NCBI GenBank assembly: GCA_964558295.1
Contig: CAZLDQ010000125.1
Coordinates: 1-17,058, forward strand
Length of the DNA: 17,058 nucleotides
Direction: 5' to 3'
Source of the DNA: JBDKTH01 sp964558295
Lineage (GTDB): Bacteria; Planctomycetota; Planctomycetia; Pirellulales; Thermoguttaceae
Shown: in pieces, positions 1 to 7,170 of the stretch
Position numbering within the stretch: the stretch's first letter is position 1
Layout: every line of letters begins with the position of its first letter
Notes under the pieces: generated by a model
Told to the model about the DNA's origin: nothing
What the model saw: the letters and a program-made list of their open reading frames with translations, nothing else
The model's database searches: none
Position numbers and translations under genes: made by a program

Positions 1-16
1 GTGGGGGGCACTCGCC

Positions 17-45
17 TGGAAATAGCGGACGGGACGGGGTAAGAT
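17..45 (+). promoter_or_regulatory. Possible sigma-70 promoter for the hypothetical-thiS-thiG unit
   Basis: A -35-like TGGAAA (17-22) and a -10-like TAAGAT (40-45) are 17 bp apart, each matching the consensus at 4 of 6 positions. The position, about 55 bp before the first start codon, is reasonable. Both hexamers are weak, so this is tentative. Confidence 0.3.
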
Positions 46-99
46 GAGGACTGACCCGGGGAACTGCGGATCGACGGACTGGTACGAAGGAGGCTTGCA

Positions 100-711
100 A
101 TGCCGTATCTGTTTCGACGAGGTTGGCCGGTTTGGCTAGTCTTGGGCCTGATCGCGGGGGTACTGATTGGTCAATTCTGGCCGAACACGCCGTTGCACGC
201 CGTGGCGACCGACCGTCTGGAGAACTATGCGATTGCCACGGGGCCGGTCGATGAGGATATGGAGGCGGTCTTCTTCCTTGACTTCCTTACGGGAACGCTC
301 CGCGCGGCGGTCCTCTCGCGCGATTCCCGCACGCCGAAGTTCCGCGCGTTCTATGAGGCGAACATCAATGCGGATCTGGCTCGAACCATCACCGTGCTCA
401 ATGCAGGGCGCACGGGCGGACGGAAGCCCCGCGGGGCGGCGGCCATGGCAGGACTGGTCCAGGTGCCGCAGAGTCCCAACTACTTGATGGTCACCGGGGG
501 GGCGAATATTCAGGCCACCGCGCAGCATAACCGCACCCCGCCGGGACGAAGCGTCGTCTATGTGGCCGAGACCAACACGGGAATCGTGATGGCCTACGTC
601 GTCCCCTGGTCGCCGCAAGACGCGGCGGCGAACCGGATCTCCGGTGGCCCGCTGGTGCTGTGGGCGGCGGATCAATTCAGTTCGGCCGTGGTCCGTCAAA
701 CCAACGAGTGA
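100..711 (+). CDS. Membrane-anchored hypothetical protein (203 aa)
   Basis: The function is not recognised. A basic N-terminus (residues 1-9) is followed by one hydrophobic segment (about 10-26), which suggests a signal anchor with the rest of the protein outside the cytoplasm. The remaining ~175 residues look like a compact soluble domain with a hydrophobic-acidic stretch near 51-66 (EDMEAVFFLDFLTG) and no cysteines or catalytic motif that I can identify. The ATG start is well supported by AAGGAGG at 87-93, 6 nt upstream. The stop TGA overlaps the GTG used to start thiS, so the gene is probably translated together with thiS and thiG. That arrangement may be only transcriptional convenience, as nothing in the protein links it to thiamine. 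It resembles conserved planctomycete hypotheticals (from memory, unverified). Confidence 0.8.
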   Translation: MPYLFRRGWPVWLVLGLIAGVLIGQFWPNTPLHAVATDRLENYAIATGPVDEDMEAVFFLDFLTGTLRAAVLSRDSRTPKFRAFYEANINADLARTITVLNAGRTGGRKPRGAAAMAGLVQVPQSPNYLMVTGGANIQATAQHNRTPPGRSVVYVAETNTGIVMAYVVPWSPQDAAANRISGGPLVLWAADQFSSAVVRQTNE

Positions 712-920
712 GCACGCTTGTGAATATTGTGGTCAATGGTCAGCCACGACAGGTGGCCGAGGGGATGAGTGTCGCCGAGTTGCTCGCAACGCTCAACCTG
801 GCGAACCGCTACGTGGCCGTCGAAATCAATCGGGAGGTGGTCCCCCGCCAAATCCACGCCCAGCGGCAATTGGCCGACGGCGATTGCCTGGAGATCGTCA
901 CCTTGGTCGGGGGAGGATGA
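708..920 (+). CDS. thiS: ThiS, sulfur carrier protein for thiazole synthesis
   Basis: This is the ubiquitin-fold sulfur carrier of thiamine biosynthesis. Its C-terminal glycine is adenylated and converted to a thiocarboxylate that gives sulfur to ThiG in the cytoplasm. The ~66-residue core starts at NIVVNGQPRQV, passes through VAVEINREVVPR and ends in TLVGGG, giving the diagnostic C-terminal Gly-Gly. Two GTG starts are possible. GTG 708 overlaps the stop of the upstream gene and gives 70 residues. GTG 720 gives 66 residues, closer to the family's usual N-terminus. Neither has a clear Shine-Dalgarno sequence; I chose 708 because the overlap favours translational coupling. The stop lies just before thiG. 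No thiF, thiO or thiE is in the window, so the activating enzyme must be encoded elsewhere. Confidence 0.93.
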   Translation: MSTLVNIVVNGQPRQVAEGMSVAELLATLNLANRYVAVEINREVVPRQIHAQRQLADGDCLEIVTLVGGG

Positions 921-925
921 ACAGC

Positions 926-1759
926 ATGAACGAACACTTGAGGGATGGTTCGCTCCGGATCGGGTCGCATACGTTTACCAGCCGGCTGATCGTCGGCACG
1001 GGGAAGTACGCCAGCTACGAACAGATGCGCGACGCCTTGGAAATCGCCGGCGCCGAGTGCATCACCGTGGCCGTGCGCCGCGAACGGTTGATCGATTCGG
1101 CCGGACGCAACCTGTTGGATTACATCGACACGAAACGGTACACGATTCTGCCGAACACGGCCGGCTGCTTTACGGCCGAGGATGCGGTGCGTGTGGCTCG
1201 GCTGGGACGGGAAATCCTCTCGCAGATGGACAATCCCGGGGCCGACTGGGTGAAGCTGGAAGTGCTGGGCGATACGAAGACGCTGCTGCCCGATCCAATC
1301 GCCACGGTGGAGGCCACCTGCCAGTTGGTCAAGGACGGCTTCCAGGTGTTGGTCTACACGAGCGACGATGCGGTGGTCGCCCGGCGGCTCAAGGAAGCGG
1401 GAGCGACCAGTGTAATGCCGGCCGGCAGTCCGATCGGCTCCGGACAAGGGATTCTGAATCCGAATGCCCTCCGCATCTGTCTGGAGTATCTCAAGGAGGG
1501 CGATCCGGACTATCCCGTGATTATCGATGCGGGCGTGGGGACGGCCAGCGACGTGGCGATTGCCATGGAGTTGGGGGCCGACGGCGTGTTGTTGAACACG
1601 GGCATAGCCCATGCCAAGGATCCGATCCGGATGGCCCGGGCGATGCGTCTGGCGGCCGATGCGGGCCGGTTGGCGTATCTCTCCGGCCGGATTCCGAAGA
1701 AACTCTACGCCACGGCCAGCAGCCCGCTGGAAGGAACGATCACGGCCGGGCGTGGGTGA
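926..1759 (+). CDS. thiG: ThiG, thiazole synthase
   Basis: A TIM-barrel enzyme that forms the thiazole phosphate moiety of thiamine from 1-deoxy-D-xylulose 5-phosphate, dehydroglycine and sulfur from ThiS-thiocarboxylate. At 277 residues it is near the usual length. Visible family motifs are LIVGTGKY (21-28), PNTAGC (76-81), WVKLEVLGDTKTLLPDP (108-124) with K110 as the expected Schiff-base lysine, MPAGSPIGSGQGI (164-176), and the phosphate-binding end DAGVGTASD...GADGVLLNTGIA (201-228). An ATG at 917 overlaps the thiS stop, but the only good Shine-Dalgarno, GGGAGG at 911-916, directly abuts it and is 9 nt from ATG 926, so 926 is preferred. The gene is followed by a strong hairpin, which makes it the last gene of the unit. 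Confidence 0.96.
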   Translation: MNEHLRDGSLRIGSHTFTSRLIVGTGKYASYEQMRDALEIAGAECITVAVRRERLIDSAGRNLLDYIDTKRYTILPNTAGCFTAEDAVRVARLGREILSQMDNPGADWVKLEVLGDTKTLLPDPIATVEATCQLVKDGFQVLVYTSDDAVVARRLKEAGATSVMPAGSPIGSGQGILNPNALRICLEYLKEGDPDYPVIIDAGVGTASDVAIAMELGADGVLLNTGIAHAKDPIRMARAMRLAADAGRLAYLSGRIPKKLYATASSPLEGTITAGRG

Positions 1760-1775
1760 GTGTGCACGCTCAGCG

Positions 1776-1826
1776 AGCCGGCTGGTCTTGTTTGCCGCCC
1801 GACGCGACGAGTACGACCAGCCGGCT
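1776..1826 (+). terminator. Hairpin terminator after thiG
   Basis: A perfect 12-bp inverted repeat, AGCCGGCTGGTC (1776-1787) and GACCAGCCGGCT (1815-1826), is separated by a 27-nt loop and followed on the + strand by TTTTGGTGTTTCTT. This fits a rho-independent terminator for the thiS-thiG transcript. It lies between convergent genes, and the minus-strand side lacks a T-tract, so it should act mainly on the + strand. Confidence 0.75.
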
Positions 1827-1861
1827 TTTGGTGTTTCTTGGACCGACGCACCACCCGGTGG

Positions 1862-2917
1862 TTACGACTTCGGCCAATACAACTGATCGGCGGTCGGTTG
1901 GCCGGTCATCGCCAGGTAAATCACAGGCATCAGCAGCATGACGAAGGGAAAGACCAGGAAAATTCCTCCGAGCATGCAGGTGAGCAGGGTCACCAGGATG
2001 CCGACGATCGAGACCAACGTCCAAATCGCAAACAGGGTCAGCCGGTTGCCCTGGGTGACTCTCCAGGAAATGGAAAACGACTCGAAGACCCCCAGGTTTT
2101 GATCGAGGATCAGGTAGTAGAACTGCGAAAGGCCGAGCATGACGAAGGTCAGCGGGATCAGCGCGATGGCCGCGCCGAGCCCCACGCCCAGCAAGATGGC
2201 CAGCGGAGCCTTGGCATTGCTGGTAACGGCCCAAACGACGCCGAGGGTTGGCAGGGCGCACACGAGCAAAACCATTCCGAGAATGAACAGAAAGAGGAGC
2301 GTGGCGCCGAGGATGCGGAGGAAGTAGGGACCGCCGGCGAAAATTTCACCCACGGAAGTGGGTTGGCCCCGCGAGATCCGCAGGTAGCAGGCAGCCGCTC
2401 CAATGCCAAGCCAGGTGGAAAAGAGCCAAGAGCCGATTTGCACGAAGGCTTGGACCGAGTTGACGACGACCGGACCGGGCCGGGAAGCTTGCACCATCGC
2501 GGAAGCAATCCCTCCCCCGAAATTCACGGCCATGTTCACCAACCAAGTGGTGAAGAACACGCCCACCACAAGCCAGTACTGATTCCAGAAAATCGTCCAG
2601 GTGCGGCGAATACAATCGCCCACGTCGATATAGCTGTGAACGATCGGTCCGGCACTGGTTCCGGGAGAAAGCGAACCAGGCAGGTAGTCGGGGGGCGATT
2701 GATACGGATTCTGCGCGACGCCGTCCGCCGGCCGGCTGAAGGCAAACGGATTCTCGGAACCGGCCCCGAGCGGGGACGGAACATCGGCCGCGTCAGACTC
2801 CGGCGTGGGAACCACCAGGAGGGTCCCACACTCAGGACACTTGGCCTGTTTCCCCGCGGCATCGTCTCGAGTCCGTAATAACCGTTGGCACTGCGTGCAG
2901 CGGAATTCAATCGGCAT
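1862..2917 (-). CDS. Zinc-ribbon polytopic membrane protein of unknown function (351 aa)
   Basis: The N-terminus is a short zinc ribbon with four cysteines in two CxxC pairs (C7/C10 and C27/C30; FRCTQCQ and AKCPECGTLLVVP). A flexible Pro/Ser-rich linker follows (about 37-92). The rest is a hydrophobic domain with roughly six membrane segments (about 113-135, 151-180, 200-232, 238-262, 293-313 and 315-338). The motif around 278-291 (FESFSISWRVTQGN) resembles DUF-type polytopic proteins in which a soluble loop precedes the last helix pair. Planctomycetes carry many proteins pairing such an N-terminal ribbon with a membrane domain; the role is unknown. ATG 2917 is chosen because the ribbon begins right after it; upstream in-frame sequence reads through intergenic repeat DNA. 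GGGAGG lies 12 nt upstream, a rather long spacing. A TATCCT -10-like box sits at 2967-2972. Confidence 0.8.
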   Translation of the reverse strand: MPIEFRCTQCQRLLRTRDDAAGKQAKCPECGTLLVVPTPESDAADVPSPLGAGSENPFAFSRPADGVAQNPYQSPPDYLPGSLSPGTSAGPIVHSYIDVGDCIRRTWTIFWNQYWLVVGVFFTTWLVNMAVNFGGGIASAMVQASRPGPVVVNSVQAFVQIGSWLFSTWLGIGAAACYLRISRGQPTSVGEIFAGGPYFLRILGATLLFLFILGMVLLVCALPTLGVVWAVTSNAKAPLAILLGVGLGAAIALIPLTFVMLGLSQFYYLILDQNLGVFESFSISWRVTQGNRLTLFAIWTLVSIVGILVTLLTCMLGGIFLVFPFVMLLMPVIYLAMTGQPTADQLYWPKS

Positions 2918-2980
2918 GATACCGGCAGCCCTCCCAAGCGATGGTGATCGGTGAATGTCGCTTTCAGGATAGCAGATGGC

Positions 2981-3050
2981 TGGTGGATGGGGAATGGTGG
3001 TGGTAGATAAGGAAGAACGGTTGCCTACCGCATCCATCCACCATCCACGA
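2981..3050. repeat. Inverted short-repeat patch (TGGTGGA-like heptamers)
   Basis: On the left, 2981-3007 reads as heptamer-like TGGTGGA/TGGGGAA/TGGTGGT/GGTAGAT. On the right, 3032-3049 is the same theme on the other strand (CATCCATCCACCATCCACG). GGTGGATGG (2982-2990) and CCATCCACC (3034-3042) form a perfect 9-bp inverted pair. The right half encodes the last residues of the GIY-YIG protein. Direct inspection supports the repeats; their function is unknown. Confidence 0.6.
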
Positions 3051-4227
3051 CTGCCTGCGCGGCTGAGGGTGGGAGGACGGTCGCTAGCTGATCGGGATGG
3101 TGGCGGAACCAGGTGGCGACGAGGAGGAGGACGTCGAGGTCTTCGAGGCCGGAGAAGGCGTCATCCGATGATGTGGCGGGATAAACCTGTTCGAGCAACC
3201 GCCGGCAGCGTTGAGCCGTGCGGCGGTCGTGAGGGGCGGGGGCGGCGGCCACGACCCGGCCGTGCTGGAGGAAGTACCAGGTCGCGCGCCCGTGACAGGA
3301 GGGCAAGGGATAGACGAACGAATAGTGCTGCCGGGCCTCACGCAGCGACTGAAGTTGTCCGTGGAGGGCGGCCAAGCCCGACCAGGCGTCGCGGAGGGTG
3401 GCGGCGCGTTCAAACTGCCGACGGGCGGCCGCGGCGTGCATGGCTTGTTCGAGTTCGGCAAGGATCGAGCGATTCGTGCCACCTAAAAAGGCGGCCGCCT
3501 GGTGGAGCCGCTCGGCGTATTGGCGGCTCGAACAGTGGCTTGCACAAGGGCCCAGGCAGGTGCCCAGCTCATAACGCATGCATTGGGGCGTTCGTTCCTG
3601 GGGAAACAGAGACAACTGATCGCTAAAGGCGACCGGCACGCGGTCTGTACAGTCGCGCAACCGGAAGCAATCGTTCACCTGGCGGACCGTCTCGCGCCAG
3701 CGGCGGACGCCGGGCAAGGGGCCAAAAAACCACTGGGTGCGCGGCGACGGTTCGGCGGCCAGGTAGGCGTAGGCGGCGGGGCCGCGCCCCAGGCAGACGT
3801 ACGTGCGCCGGAGCCGGCCCGGCTGGCCCAGCACATTGAAACGCGGACGCCAGCGGCGGATCAGTTCCAGTTCACGCAGCAGGGCGGCAAACTCGTCCGG
3901 CCAGACCTCCCAGCGAAGCCATTGGGTCCGGTCGATGATCCGCCGGGCCTTGCTCGCCGGCTCGCTGGAAGAGCAGTAGCTCACGAGCCGGTCGGCCAGC
4001 GATTTCGACTTGCCCACATAGATCAGTTCTCCCTGCGGGTCGACCATGCCATACACGCCGGGCACGGTCGGGCAATGTTGACGGATTTGTTTGCGTTTCT
4101 CCGTCAGGTCGGCAGGGAGGAGGATTTCCGTAACCGGCAACCGGACACGTGGCCGAAACCAGCAGCCGCCAAAACCATCGCACCGCTTCGCAGGCAAGAG
4201 ACACCGCACGTCCACAGACCTTCCCAT
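3025..4227 (-). CDS. UvrC-like GIY-YIG endonuclease lacking the RNase H-like domain
   Basis: This matches the N-terminal half of UvrC, the nuclease that makes the 3' incision in nucleotide excision repair. The GIY-YIG domain (about 52-135) shows PGVYGMVD (56-63), LIYVGKSKSLADRL (68-81) with catalytic R80, and ALLRELELIRRWRPRFNV (115-132) with catalytic E119. Four cysteines, C193, C216, C224 and C228, reproduce the UvrC iron-sulfur pattern (spacing 8 then 4). A UVR/UvrB-interaction motif follows (about 255-282, ending QFERAATLRD). UvrC is about 600 residues with a C-terminal RNase H-like endonuclease and HhH domains; this 400-residue protein has neither, so it resembles Cho or the GIY-YIG half of exonuclease-GIY-YIG fusions. 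ATG 4227 is chosen over GTG 4284 because a TATCAT box at 4267-4272 would put transcription start between them; the Shine-Dalgarno is poor. The last residues (VVDGGWMR) come from an intergenic repeat. Confidence 0.85.
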   Translation of the reverse strand: MGRSVDVRCLLPAKRCDGFGGCWFRPRVRLPVTEILLPADLTEKRKQIRQHCPTVPGVYGMVDPQGELIYVGKSKSLADRLVSYCSSSEPASKARRIIDRTQWLRWEVWPDEFAALLRELELIRRWRPRFNVLGQPGRLRRTYVCLGRGPAAYAYLAAEPSPRTQWFFGPLPGVRRWRETVRQVNDCFRLRDCTDRVPVAFSDQLSLFPQERTPQCMRYELGTCLGPCASHCSSRQYAERLHQAAAFLGGTNRSILAELEQAMHAAAARRQFERAATLRDAWSGLAALHGQLQSLREARQHYSFVYPLPSCHGRATWYFLQHGRVVAAAPAPHDRRTAQRCRRLLEQVYPATSSDDAFSGLEDLDVLLLVATWFRHHPDQLATVLPPSAAQAVVDGGWMR

Positions 4228-4266
4228 GACCGCAGGCCCGCAGTCCTGCAAGAAAAAACTTCTAGT

Positions 4267-4272
4267 ATGATA
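4267..4272 (-). promoter_or_regulatory. Possible -10 element for the GIY-YIG gene
   Basis: On the minus strand TATCAT (5 of 6 to consensus) lies about 40 bp before ATG 4227. The matching -35 at 17 bp (TTACCC, 4290-4295) is weak. The same TATCAT hexamer precedes the oxidoreductase gene at 6125-6130. Confidence 0.35.
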
Positions 4273-4342
4273 GCCGCCAGCCACGCCCTGGGTAAGCTTT
4301 TTGAGAAGTCGAAAACGTGTTTACGCAGCGGGGCTTCCAGGA

Positions 4343-4699
4343 TTAGGTGCGTCGACTGGGCCGGGCACGGCGCTCGGGGTTGGATTCAACCGCGCCAAAG
4401 GTCTTTTCGTGGCGTTCAATCGTAAGCTGCAAGGCATACATCAGCCGCTTGGCCGTGTAAAAGTTGGTGATGATCCGCTGGCTGATGGGGATCGGTTCGC
4501 TGGGCGAGTCGAACGGATGCGGGTTGAGCCCGAAGTCGAGGAGGAGTTCCTCGGGGGTTCCCGTCACGCGGCAAAAGTTGGCATAGTTGGCGACGATCTC
4601 CGAGTCGTCGATCTGCACTTGGGGTGCGGGGATTGGTGGAGAAGCCGGCTGGGAAGCGGAGGCAGCCGTTTCTGGACGATTCGGTATGGATTTGGCCAC
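4343..4699 (-). CDS. DUF3467 family protein (118 aa)
   Basis: The sequence matches the DUF3467 pattern. A Pro/Ala-rich N-terminal tail (about 1-26) leads into QVQIDDSEIVANYANFCRV (27-45), TGTPEELLLDFGLNP (46-60), and QRIITNFYTAKRLMYALQ (74-91) ending in ERHEKTFGAVE (95-105). The family is small, cytoplasmic and of unknown function, often one copy per genome in planctomycetes and some other bacteria. No catalytic residues or membrane segment are visible. Translation is taken from GTG 4699, since AGGAAAGGAG sits 6 nt upstream; longer in-frame ATGs at 4735 and 4828 lack such a site. The gene has its own promoter just upstream and is divergent from cheV. It does not obviously share an operon with the nuclease, because that gene has a candidate promoter between them. 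Confidence 0.85.
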   Translation of the reverse strand: MAKSIPNRPETAASASQPASPPIPAPQVQIDDSEIVANYANFCRVTGTPEELLLDFGLNPHPFDSPSEPIPISQRIITNFYTAKRLMYALQLTIERHEKTFGAVESNPERRARPSRRT

Positions 4700-4739
4700 G
4701 TGCGGCTCCTTTCCTGGGGAAAAGACGGTCCCACGCATT

Positions 4740-4768
4740 AGTTTACGCCGGGAGGGGAGGCTGGTGAA
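4740..4768 (-). promoter_or_regulatory. Sigma-70-type promoter for the DUF3467 gene
   Basis: Read on the minus strand, TTCACC (4768-4763) and TAAACT (4745-4740) are 17 bp apart, matching TTGACA and TATAAT at 4 and 4-5 positions. It lies about 40 bp before the GTG start with its AGGAAAGGAG site. Spacing and location support it. Confidence 0.5.
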
Positions 4769-5032
4769 GCAATTCCCCCGCGTTCGGGTTAAGTGCATCC
4801 TTGAGGTGCGCGAGGAGCATGAAACCAAGAGGGCCGCTTGCCGGCGTGTCGCCCCACTTCTTGGCGGTTGGCGGGGAGAAACCTCCGAGGATCTGTTTTG
4901 TGATCTACACTAGCCCAGGGCAGCAAGTGGTTCGAGCGATCGAGCTCCCCAAGACGGTTCTCCCTGACTGGACAAACGGCGGTTAGGTCCCGTCACGTCC
5001 AGTCGACAACCTGTGCAACAAGGATTCAAGGA
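4769..5032. other. Intergenic region between divergent DUF3467 and cheV genes
   Basis: No convincing gene is seen here. A TACACT hexamer (4906-4911) could be a -10 box for cheV but lacks a -35 at the right distance. The cheV start has AAGGA at 5020-5024, so the leader may be around 110 nt. Confidence 0.4.
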
Positions 5033-6001
5033 ATGAGCATCGCCCCATCCAGTGTCACGCGATCGCAGATGTCTGGCATTGATTCGGGCATTCTGTTGGA
5101 GGCCGGGACCAATGAAGTAGAAATCCTCCTCTTCCAGGTCGGCAAGCAATTGTGCGGGGTCAATGTGGCCAAGGTCCGCGAGGCGCGGAAGCTCGAGCAG
5201 GTGACCTTCCTGCCAAACTTCCCCGACGCGATCGACGGGGTGGTTCGCGTCCGCGATACCGTGGTGCCGGCGGTCGATTTGGAGAAGTACTTATGGGGAA
5301 CCACGGAACGCGGCGATCAGGCCAACGAACGCCACCTCCTGTTGGAGTTCAACGACCGGCTGATCGCCTTCCGCGTTCAAGCCATTGACCGTGTTCATCG
5401 GGTCTCATGGAAGGATATAAAACCGATGCCCCAGGGCACGGGCAACAATGCACCGGTGACCGGAATTCTGGTGCTCGGCGGCAGGATCGTCACGTTGCTG
5501 GACTTCGAGTCGATCGGCGCCAATCTGGGCATCAGCGGCTCCACGCACATTTCCGGCGAGTTGACCAGTGTGGCCGCTTCGAACACCACTCGCTGCCCAC
5601 TGGTCTTTGCCGACGATTCAGCCCTGATTCGCCGGATGATGGAAGACGCCTTGCACCAGGCCGGCTATGAGGATGTCCGGGCCTTTGCCGATGGGCAGGA
5701 GGCCTGGGACTATCTGTGCGAAGTGGCCAAAGCGAACACCGCCAACTCGGTGCGGCAAACGGTCGCCGGCATCATCACCGACGTGGAGATGCCTCGCATG
5801 GACGGGTTCAGTCTCACCAAACGCATCCGTGAGGATCCCGTGCTCAAGGACCTCCCGGTCATTCTGTTCTCCTCGCTCGTTTCTCGCGATAACGAAAAGA
5901 AGGGACAACAAGTCGGCGCAACGGCTCAGGTGTCGAAGCCGAAATGGGAAGAGCTTTCTTCGACGCTGGTCGAGGTGCTTGGGGAAGTGATGAAGGCCTA
6001 G
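5033..6001 (+). CDS. cheV: CheV-type chemotaxis coupling protein (CheW-REC)
   Basis: A CheW-like domain (about 28-165) is followed by a response-regulator receiver domain (about 188-320), the CheV architecture, at 322 residues the usual size. CheW-type features include EILLFQVGKQLCGVNV (30-45) and the strand pair GVVRVRDTVVPAVDL (69-83). The receiver carries the acidic pair D194/D195 (VFADDSALIRR), phospho-acceptor D250 (IITDVEMPRMDGF), S280/S281 and K302 (SKPKWEEL), so it should be phosphorylated by a CheA kinase. CheV couples chemoreceptors to CheA and may tune adaptation. The ATG has a modest AAGGA upstream. No cheA, cheW or receptor gene is in the window, so its partners lie elsewhere. 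It could also serve a non-motility signalling array. Confidence 0.9.
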   Translation: MSIAPSSVTRSQMSGIDSGILLEAGTNEVEILLFQVGKQLCGVNVAKVREARKLEQVTFLPNFPDAIDGVVRVRDTVVPAVDLEKYLWGTTERGDQANERHLLLEFNDRLIAFRVQAIDRVHRVSWKDIKPMPQGTGNNAPVTGILVLGGRIVTLLDFESIGANLGISGSTHISGELTSVAASNTTRCPLVFADDSALIRRMMEDALHQAGYEDVRAFADGQEAWDYLCEVAKANTANSVRQTVAGIITDVEMPRMDGFSLTKRIREDPVLKDLPVILFSSLVSRDNEKKGQQVGATAQVSKPKWEELSSTLVEVLGEVMKA

Positions 6002-6102
6002 TACACACTAGGTCGCCCCTCATGGAACCGGCCGGTTTGTCCGCCGGCTGAATCGGAACCGGCTCTATCGGAAGACGTGGCCGCCTTGGCGCAACGGGCC
6101 CC

Positions 6103-6130
6103 TTGATGCCAAGAGGGGGGCTGCTATCAT
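6103..6130 (+). promoter_or_regulatory. Sigma-70-type promoter for the quinone oxidoreductase gene
   Basis: TTGATG (6103-6108) and TATCAT (6125-6130) are separated by 16 bp, matching consensus at 4 and 5 of 6 positions. The box is about 48 bp upstream of the ATG at 6178. The -10 lies inside a small dyad (GCTAT...ATAGC, 6123-6139). Confidence 0.55.
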
Positions 6131-6177
6131 AATAATAGCAAAGTGATTGGCAGCCCTGTTGTTGCGTGGAATGAGTC

Positions 6178-7170
6178 ATGAAAGCCGCTTATATCGAACG
6201 GACCGGTTCCCCGGAGGTGATCACCTATGGCGACTTGCCCCCACCGACGCTTGGCCCGAGGGACGTCCTGGTGCGCGTCGCGGCCGTGTCGGTCAATCCG
6301 ATTGACACCTATGTGCGCAGCGGGATGGTGGCGGCCCAACTCACCTTTCCGTTTATCGTCGGCTGCGACCTGGCCGGGACCGTCGAGGCGGTCGGCGCGG
6401 AGGTGACGAAGTTCAAGCCGGGCGATCGCGTCTGGGGGAGCAACCAGGGGCTGATGGGCCGGCAAGGGACGTTTGCCGAGTATGCGGCCGTCGAAGAACA
6501 GTGGCTCTATCCCACGCCGCAAAACGTCAGGGACAAGGACGCCGCGGCCGTCTCGCTCGTAGGCATTACGGCTTACCTTGGCACGATTCGTGACGCCAAG
6601 CTTCAGCCGGGCGAAACGCTCTTTGTTCATGGCGGCGCCGGCGGGGTGGGCTCGATGGTGATTCAGATCGCCAAGGCGGTCGGAGCCCGGGTCCTGACTA
6701 CCGCCGGCAGTGAAGAAAAAGCCAACCTCTGCCGGCAACTTGGCGCCGATGAAGTGATCCTGTACAAGACCCAGGACGTGGGCGAAGCCCTTCGCCGAGC
6801 AGCCCCCCAAGGAATCAACGTCTGGTTCGAGACCTTGCGCCAGCAGGATCTGGAGCAGGCGATCGGCCACTTGGCGTTTCGGGGCCGGTTGGTGCTGATG
6901 GCCGGGCGCGACAGCCGGCCGGTCTTCCCGGTGGGCCCGTTTTACACCAAGGATGGAACGGTCCACGGCTTCGCCATGTTCAACGCCCCGGCCGACGAGC
7001 AAGCAGTGGCTGCCGCCCGTCTCAATCGCTGGATGGCCGAAGGCAGACTGCGCGCGCTGATTGGCCGCGAACTGCCGCTGGCCGAGACGGCCGCTGCGCA
7101 TCGGCTTCAGGAGGAAAACACGATTCAGCAAGCAGGGACCCTGGTGGGGAAGATTGTGCTAGAACCGTGA
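6178..7170 (+). CDS. NADPH-dependent quinone oxidoreductase / zeta-crystallin-like MDR enzyme
   Basis: A 330-residue medium-chain dehydrogenase/reductase of the zinc-free quinone oxidoreductase branch. The N-terminal catalytic domain shows NPIDTYVRSG (40-49), FIVGCDLAGTVEAVG (59-73) and FKPGDRVWG (79-87). The Rossmann nucleotide site is LFVHGGAGGVGSMVIQIAK (148-166), with AGGVG at 154-158, followed by GARVLTTAGSEEKA (169-182) and LGADEVI (188-194). The cysteine and histidine ligands of zinc-dependent MDR enzymes are absent, which suits one- or two-electron reduction of quinones or enones with NADPH. The exact substrate cannot be told from sequence. The ATG at 6178 fits the family's MKAAYI-type N-terminus; the Shine-Dalgarno (GGAATGAG) is weak. 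It has its own promoter, so it is probably monocistronic rather than part of the cheV unit. Confidence 0.92.
   Translation: MKAAYIERTGSPEVITYGDLPPPTLGPRDVLVRVAAVSVNPIDTYVRSGMVAAQLTFPFIVGCDLAGTVEAVGAEVTKFKPGDRVWGSNQGLMGRQGTFAEYAAVEEQWLYPTPQNVRDKDAAAVSLVGITAYLGTIRDAKLQPGETLFVHGGAGGVGSMVIQIAKAVGARVLTTAGSEEKANLCRQLGADEVILYKTQDVGEALRRAAPQGINVWFETLRQQDLEQAIGHLAFRGRLVLMAGRDSRPVFPVGPFYTKDGTVHGFAMFNAPADEQAVAAARLNRWMAEGRLRALIGRELPLAETAAAHRLQEENTIQQAGTLVGKIVLEP

Noticed and set aside
1760..2878. 372-residue + strand frame opposite the zinc-ribbon membrane protein
   Set aside because: Its Gln/Asp/Arg-rich composition is typical of an antisense frame, and the minus-strand protein has clear zinc-ribbon and membrane features.
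3000..3055. CRISPR-like array at the TGG repeat patch
   Set aside because: Units are 7 bp, degenerate and inverted, without spacers or cas genes.
3502..4425. 307-residue + strand frame opposite the GIY-YIG gene
   Set aside because: The minus strand encodes well-recognised UvrC motifs; this frame shows none.
6026..6060. GC-rich inverted repeat after cheV as a terminator
   Set aside because: The arms are only 5 bp (GCCGG/CCGGC) and no T-tract follows.
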